A DNA stretch of 9,195 bases. Origin: an uncultured Eubacteriales bacterium (lineage in GTDB: Bacteria > Bacillota_A > Clostridia > Oscillospirales > CAG-272). The notes beneath the pieces were generated by a model. The model had not been told where the DNA came from, searched no databases, and was given only the letters and a program-made list of their open reading frames with translations. Each line of letters begins with the position of its first letter. Within the stretch, counting starts at the first letter, position 1. The position numbers were made by a program, and so were the translations under genes. This document shows positions 6,919 to 9,195 of the stretch, piece after piece. The stretch is taken from the NCBI GenBank assembly GCA_900555345.1, contig USKS01000035.1, positions 1 to 9,195 of the forward strand. Direction: 5' to 3'.

Positions 6919-7214
6919 GGCTTTTCCCGAAAGGCGACATTGAAAATCATTTCAAGCTCTTTTTGCAGAAAACAAAAACAGAGCCGTATGGTGTGCACGA
7001 CGAGGCGCAATTTTGCCTTGAAGCGCAGCCGTATTGCGGCAAAGAAAAGCACCGAGGACTATTGTCCGCGGTGCTTTTGTACTCTGCGCTGCCGTGGCGG
7101 TACCGAATGGAAAAATGTGCTTCTTGCGCCGCTCGGTTTTTGTCAGCGCGCGGCTGCCCGCTGCCGCGCCGAAAATGTCTTTCACGGTCAAAGACCCATG
7201 GCGGATATTTAAAA
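6919..7214. other. 296-base gap between convergent phoU and phosphatase genes
   Basis: No believable gene is present; the plus-strand open frames here (for example 6940-7212) are rich in Arg, Cys and Lys, overlap each other in three frames and run straight through the terminator. The gap holds a weak AT hairpin TTGAAA/TTTCAA (6940-6955) followed closely by TTTTT, the two-way terminator at 7045-7078, a GC-rich hairpin GCGCGGC/GCCGCGC (7148-7169) and a hairpin GTCTTT/AAAGAC (7177-7195). The last two lie just after the stop of the minus-strand phosphatase gene. Confidence 0.7.
7045..7078. terminator. bidirectional intrinsic terminator between convergent transcripts
   Basis: Arms AAAAGCACCG (7045-7054) and CGGTGCTTTT (7069-7078) continue through one A-G mismatch into GGAC (7056-7059) and GTCC (7064-7067) with a TATT loop. 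On the + strand the stem ends in TTTT then GT; on the - strand it ends in TTTTCTTT. It therefore can end both the pst-phoU and the phosphatase transcripts, and is better placed for T-richness on the minus strand. Confidence 0.85.
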
Positions 7215-7811
7215 TTATCTGCCGCTGTCTATGTATTCAATGCTTTGCAGACGATCCTCGTCAAAGCCCAGCAGAAACGCGCTGGGAGTTGATATTTTGC
7301 CGCACAGCACAACATCTGCACCGTGTCTGATTTCCCGTATCTTTTTCTTTTCGTCCGTGACCTCAACGGTGCACCAATTCAAAAGAAGTGCGCAAATGGC
7401 TGCGGCGTGAGAAACAACGGCGACGGTGCCGCCCTCCTTTATTGATGATACAATTTCACCGACAGCCTCGGTCATCCTGCACCTTACGTCGTTCAGCGAT
7501 TCGCCGCCCGCATTTTTACAGTCGTGATCTTCATACTGACGGCTCCAAAATTTCGGGACCGGCGTCTCGGGATCGCCGAGCTCGCGCTCGCGCAGGCGGC
7601 TGTCGATCGTTATATGCCTGCAAAGCACCTCGGCAGTACTGTATGCCCGTTTGTACGGCGAGCTGTAAACTGTACCGACGCGGCGGAAAATGTCAAGCGA
7701 GAAAAATTTATGCGCCTTTACGTATCCCCGCTCGGAGAGGGGAATAAGCTCTGTGGGCATCGTCCTGTCTGCGATCGGCTCCGAATGTCTCAGCAGTATT
7801 ACTGTTTTCAT
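7215..7811 (-). CDS. histidine phosphatase superfamily protein (phosphoglycerate mutase-like)
   Basis: Predicted 198-residue cytoplasmic enzyme of the branch that forms a phospho-histidine intermediate. The start at 7811 is fixed by AAGGA (7823-7819) at 7-base spacing and by alignment of MKTVILLRH with the family N-terminus; the open frame extends 112 codons further but that part is not protein-like. Catalytic residues visible are Arg8-His9 in LLRHSEP, Arg55 in SSPYKRAYSTA, Glu75/Glu77 in RLRERELGD, GGES at 102-105 and the second histidine His135 in VVSHAAAI. The first motif is RHS rather than the usual RHG, a tolerated substitution. The substrate cannot be told: sugar phosphates, alpha-ribazole phosphate or other small phosphomonoesters are all possible. 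It faces phoU convergently, so a link to phosphate metabolism is suggestive only. Confidence 0.88.
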   Translation of the reverse strand: MKTVILLRHSEPIADRTMPTELIPLSERGYVKAHKFFSLDIFRRVGTVYSSPYKRAYSTAEVLCRHITIDSRLRERELGDPETPVPKFWSRQYEDHDCKNAGGESLNDVRCRMTEAVGEIVSSIKEGGTVAVVSHAAAICALLLNWCTVEVTDEKKKIREIRHGADVVLCGKISTPSAFLLGFDEDRLQSIEYIDSGR

Positions 7812-7827
7812 AATTATGTCCTTATGA

Positions 7828-7843
7828 TCCGGCTTGTGCCGGA
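7828..7843 (-). other. hairpin upstream of the phosphatase ribosome binding site
   Basis: TCCGGC (7828-7833) and GCCGGA (7838-7843) form a perfect 6-bp stem with a 4-nt loop. On the minus strand it ends 4 bases before the AAGGA site (7823-7819). The arms are the same sequence as in the hairpin at 4561-4579 upstream of pstA. It may tune access to the start site; no function is shown. Confidence 0.5.
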
Positions 7844-7864
7844 GAATTTGCAGTACGCCGTGCG

Positions 7865-7870
7865 AATATA
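7865..7870 (-). promoter_or_regulatory. candidate proximal -10 for the phosphatase gene
   Basis: On the minus strand TATATT (7870-7865) sits in an AT-rich patch (ATAAAATTAACATATT) unlike its surroundings, 54 bases before the ATG. The hexamer 17 bp upstream is GGCACA, which matches only the ACA half of a -35. It could be a second, weaker promoter giving a short leader that starts just before the hairpin at 7843-7828. Confidence 0.3.
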
Positions 7871-7899
7871 AATATGTTAATTTTATCTGTGCCTGCCGT

Positions 7900-7917
7900 T
7901 TTGCCGCATTCGGCAAA
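7900..7917 (-). other. 7-bp hairpin in the phosphatase leader
   Basis: On the minus strand TTTGCCG (7917-7911) pairs with CGGCAAA (7906-7900) around an AATG loop. There is no T tract after it (ACGGCAGG), so it is not an intrinsic terminator in this direction. It lies about midway in the long leader from the promoter at 8080-8052. Confidence 0.5.
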
Positions 7918-8051
7918 GCAATTATGCCGCCGGGCGAAAGTCCTTGACGCAATGCATTTTTGCCATGCCGCCGAACAGTCCGCCGCAGCGCGGAAATGTA
8001 CGAAGCGGCAAAGCCGATGGGATTTTGCAAAAATGGGATATCTCCGCACCT

Positions 8052-8080
8052 ATTATAACACATATATGCGCCTCTTTCAA
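8052..8080 (-). promoter_or_regulatory. strong sigma-A promoter directing minus-strand transcription
   Basis: On the minus strand TTGAAA (8080-8075) is followed after exactly 17 bp by TATAAT (8057-8052). That is 11 of 12 matches to the housekeeping consensus at ideal spacing. Transcription would start near 8045 and run about 230 nt before the phosphatase start codon at 7811. It is downstream of the ftsH terminator, so the phosphatase is probably expressed independently of ftsH, constitutively. Confidence 0.75.
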
Positions 8081-8101
8081 ACGCCTGCTGCGATAATTGC
8101 C

Positions 8102-8119
8102 CCGTCTGGTCCGAGACGG
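8102..8119. other. 6-bp inverted repeat between ftsH terminator and phosphatase promoter
   Basis: CCGTCT (8102-8107) and AGACGG (8114-8119) are separated by GGTCCG. It stands 22 bases upstream of the -35 at 8080-8075 and 13 bases past the ftsH terminator stem. It could be a regulator site or a remnant hairpin of the ftsH 3' end. Confidence 0.35.
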
Positions 8120-8131
8120 CGGTTTGTAATG

Positions 8132-8164
8132 AAAAAACGCAGAGCAAAATTTGCTCTGCGTTTT
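8132..8164 (-). terminator. intrinsic terminator of ftsH
   Basis: Perfect 15-base arms, AAAACGCAGAGCAAA (8134-8148) and TTTGCTCTGCGTTTT (8150-8164), surround a single central base, so the real loop is formed by the AAATTT part. Read on the minus strand, the stem ends in six T. It begins 18 bases after the ftsH stop codon. Confidence 0.95.
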
Positions 8165-8182
8165 CTGTTACTGTTTCGGTTT

Positions 8183-9195
8183 TCAGAAATCGATATGACG
8201 ATCGTCGTCGGAATCTTTTTCTTCCTTATCCTTTTCGTGCTCGCCGTTTCTGCGGCGCTCCTCCTCGCGGAGACGCTCGTTTTCGGCGATCTGTATCGCA
8301 CGCTTGGCGTTTTCGTCCTCGCTGCGGCGGCGGCGCTCGGCAACCATTTCTTCAAGGTCTTCGATAGTGACGCCGTCTTCCTCCATGGCGCGCTTGAACT
8401 GTTCACCGTCCATGATCTCGTTCTTGACAAGATATTTTGCGATAAAGTGCAGCTTGTCGATGTTCTCACTGAGCAGGCGCTTTGCCTCGTTGTATGCCTC
8501 GGTGATGATCTTTTCGATCTGCTCGTCTATCTGCGCCGCTACAGCCTCTGAGTAGTTGCGCTCGTGCGAGAAGTCGCGTCCGAGGAACACTTCCGTATCG
8601 CTGTGACCGCTGCCGAACATTATGGGACCGAGGTCGCTCATGCCTAACTGTGTTACCATCTTGCGGGCTATCTGCGTTGCTCTCTGTATATCGTTGGATG
8701 CCCCGCCGGAGAAGTCGTCGAATATAAGCTGCTCCGCGACTCTGCCGCCGAGAAGCATTGATATCTTCTGCTTCAGCTCGTTTCTGTAAACGCTGTATTT
8801 GTCCTCCTCGGGCAGGTTCAGCGTGTAGCCGAGAGCACTGCCGCTGGGGATGATGGATATCTGATGAACGGGATCCATAAGGGGCAGTACATGGCTGAGC
8901 ACTGCGTGACCTGCCTCGTGGTATGCCGTTTTGAGCTTTTCGCTTTCCTTTATGCGCATGGACTTTTTCTGGGGACCTGCAACGACTTTTGTGAATGCGT
9001 CCTCTATCTCGTCCATACCGATAAGGGTCTTGTTCTTTCTTGCCGCAAGCAGTGCCGCCTCGTTGAGAAGGTTGGCAAGGTCTGCGCCGGTAAAGCCGGA
9101 GGTGCCCTTGGCCAGCTTCTCCAGGTCCACATCCTCCGCCAGGGGCTTGTTCTTGGCGTGGATCTTCAGGATCTCTTCGCGGCCGCGAATGTCGG
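8183..9195 (-). CDS. ftsH: ATP-dependent zinc metalloprotease FtsH, 5' partial (C-terminal portion)
   Basis: The reading frame is open at the window's right edge (last whole codon at 9193), so the N-terminal membrane helices and the AAA core with Walker motifs lie outside. About 337 C-terminal residues are visible. They begin with the DIRGREEILKIHAKNKPLA segment just after the AAA second region of homology, then the AAA lid (SGFTGADLANLLNEAALLA). The protease domain carries the zinc site HEAGH (8920-8906) and the third-ligand Asp in SGGASNDIQRAT, with GGRVAEQLIFDDFSGG between. A coiled, very charged tail follows, rich in Arg and Glu and ending DSDDDRHIDF. FtsH is a membrane-bound hexamer that degrades unfolded and regulatory membrane proteins. 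The long charged tail is a lineage-specific extension of the usual C-terminus. A terminator follows directly. Confidence 0.97.
   Translation of the reverse strand, partial: DIRGREEILKIHAKNKPLAEDVDLEKLAKGTSGFTGADLANLLNEAALLAARKNKTLIGMDEIEDAFTKVVAGPQKKSMRIKESEKLKTAYHEAGHAVLSHVLPLMDPVHQISIIPSGSALGYTLNLPEEDKYSVYRNELKQKISMLLGGRVAEQLIFDDFSGGASNDIQRATQIARKMVTQLGMSDLGPIMFGSGHSDTEVFLGRDFSHERNYSEAVAAQIDEQIEKIITEAYNEAKRLLSENIDKLHFIAKYLVKNEIMDGEQFKRAMEEDGVTIEDLEEMVAERRRRSEDENAKRAIQIAENERLREEERRRNGEHEKDKEEKDSDDDRHIDF

Larger units (their letters stand above)
7812..8182. other. 371-base intergenic region between ftsH and phosphatase starts/ends
   Basis: I find no convincing protein gene or known RNA family here. 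It holds, from high to low coordinates (the direction of both neighbours), the ftsH terminator (8132-8164), a perfect hairpin CCGTCT/AGACGG (8102-8119), a strong minus-strand promoter (8080-8052), a leader of about 230 nt with a hairpin (7917-7900), a second weaker promoter candidate near 7870 and a hairpin directly upstream of the phosphatase ribosome binding site (7843-7828). A 14-codon open frame within the leader (starts near 7957) has no ribosome binding site. Confidence 0.7.

Noticed and set aside
6940..7212. Plus-strand small open frames after phoU (also 6963-7292 and 7034-7330)
   Set aside because: Three overlapping frames are all open, rich in Arg/Cys/Lys, without a ribosome binding site, and cross the terminator at 7045-7078.
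7913..7957. Short minus-strand frame MAKMHCVKDFRPAA in the phosphatase leader
   Set aside because: Only 14 codons, no ribosome binding site before the ATG and no known leader-peptide features such as repeated codons.
7812..8147. N-terminal extension of 112 codons on the phosphatase frame
   Set aside because: The family N-terminus begins at MKTVILLRH with a good ribosome binding site; the extension crosses the promoter at 8052-8080 and part of the ftsH terminator.
7874..8551. Plus-strand 225-codon open frame antisense to the ftsH end
   Set aside because: It runs through the ftsH terminator stem and a consensus minus-strand promoter, and its sequence is the hydrophobic reverse of the charged FtsH tail.
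1..9195. CRISPR array, insertion sequence, tRNA or phage genes
   Set aside because: No regularly spaced repeats, transposase, tRNA-like cloverleaf or phage motifs were seen on either strand.

Overview
The window most likely comes from the chromosome of a Gram-positive anaerobe of the Clostridia (Oscillospiraceae/Ruminococcaceae-like). Four things suggest this: a lipoprotein PstS with a strong AAGGAGA ribosome binding site, sigma-A-like promoters, a PstSCAB-PhoU operon, and a cluster of an SPFH protein with zinc ribbons, a TFIIB-type zinc-ribbon membrane protein and a TPM-domain protein of the Bacillus YdjI/YdjG/YdjH kind. GC content is moderate, near 50%. The exact genus cannot be read from the sequence. 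I see no mobile element, CRISPR array, tRNA or rRNA.

Region 1 (1-2532, + strand) is the envelope-stress-like cluster. It holds the C-terminal end of an SPFH-type protein with a Met/Gly-rich linker and three zinc ribbons, then a two-zinc-ribbon protein with one C-terminal membrane helix, then a secreted/membrane-anchored TPM-domain protein. A strong intrinsic terminator at 2494-2532 closes the cluster. In B. subtilis the counterparts are encoded with PspA (pspA-ydjGHI, SigW regulon). Here the order is I-G-H and no pspA lies inside the window.

Region 2 (about 2540-6918, + strand) is a complete high-affinity phosphate uptake operon: pstS, pstC, pstA, pstB, phoU. PstS binds phosphate outside the membrane, PstC and PstA form the channel, PstB supplies ATP hydrolysis, and PhoU links transport to Pho signalling. 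Translation is coupled from pstA to phoU, with ATGA and TAATG overlaps. The pstS-pstC and pstC-pstA gaps, in contrast, hold pairs of GC-rich hairpins that could set different expression levels within one transcript.

Region 3 (6919-8130) has a gap with a two-way terminator between convergent genes, then a minus-strand histidine phosphatase superfamily gene. A 5' region of about 370 bases follows, with two candidate minus-strand promoters (one near consensus) and several hairpins but no convincing gene.

Region 4 (8132-9195, - strand) is the C-terminal two thirds of the FtsH protease domain region, followed by a near-perfect 15-bp-arm terminator. Its N-terminus lies beyond the window.

No clearly new system is present. 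The points most worth checking are the YdjGHI-like cluster, the paired inter-cistron hairpins in the pst operon, and the long leader of the phosphatase gene.
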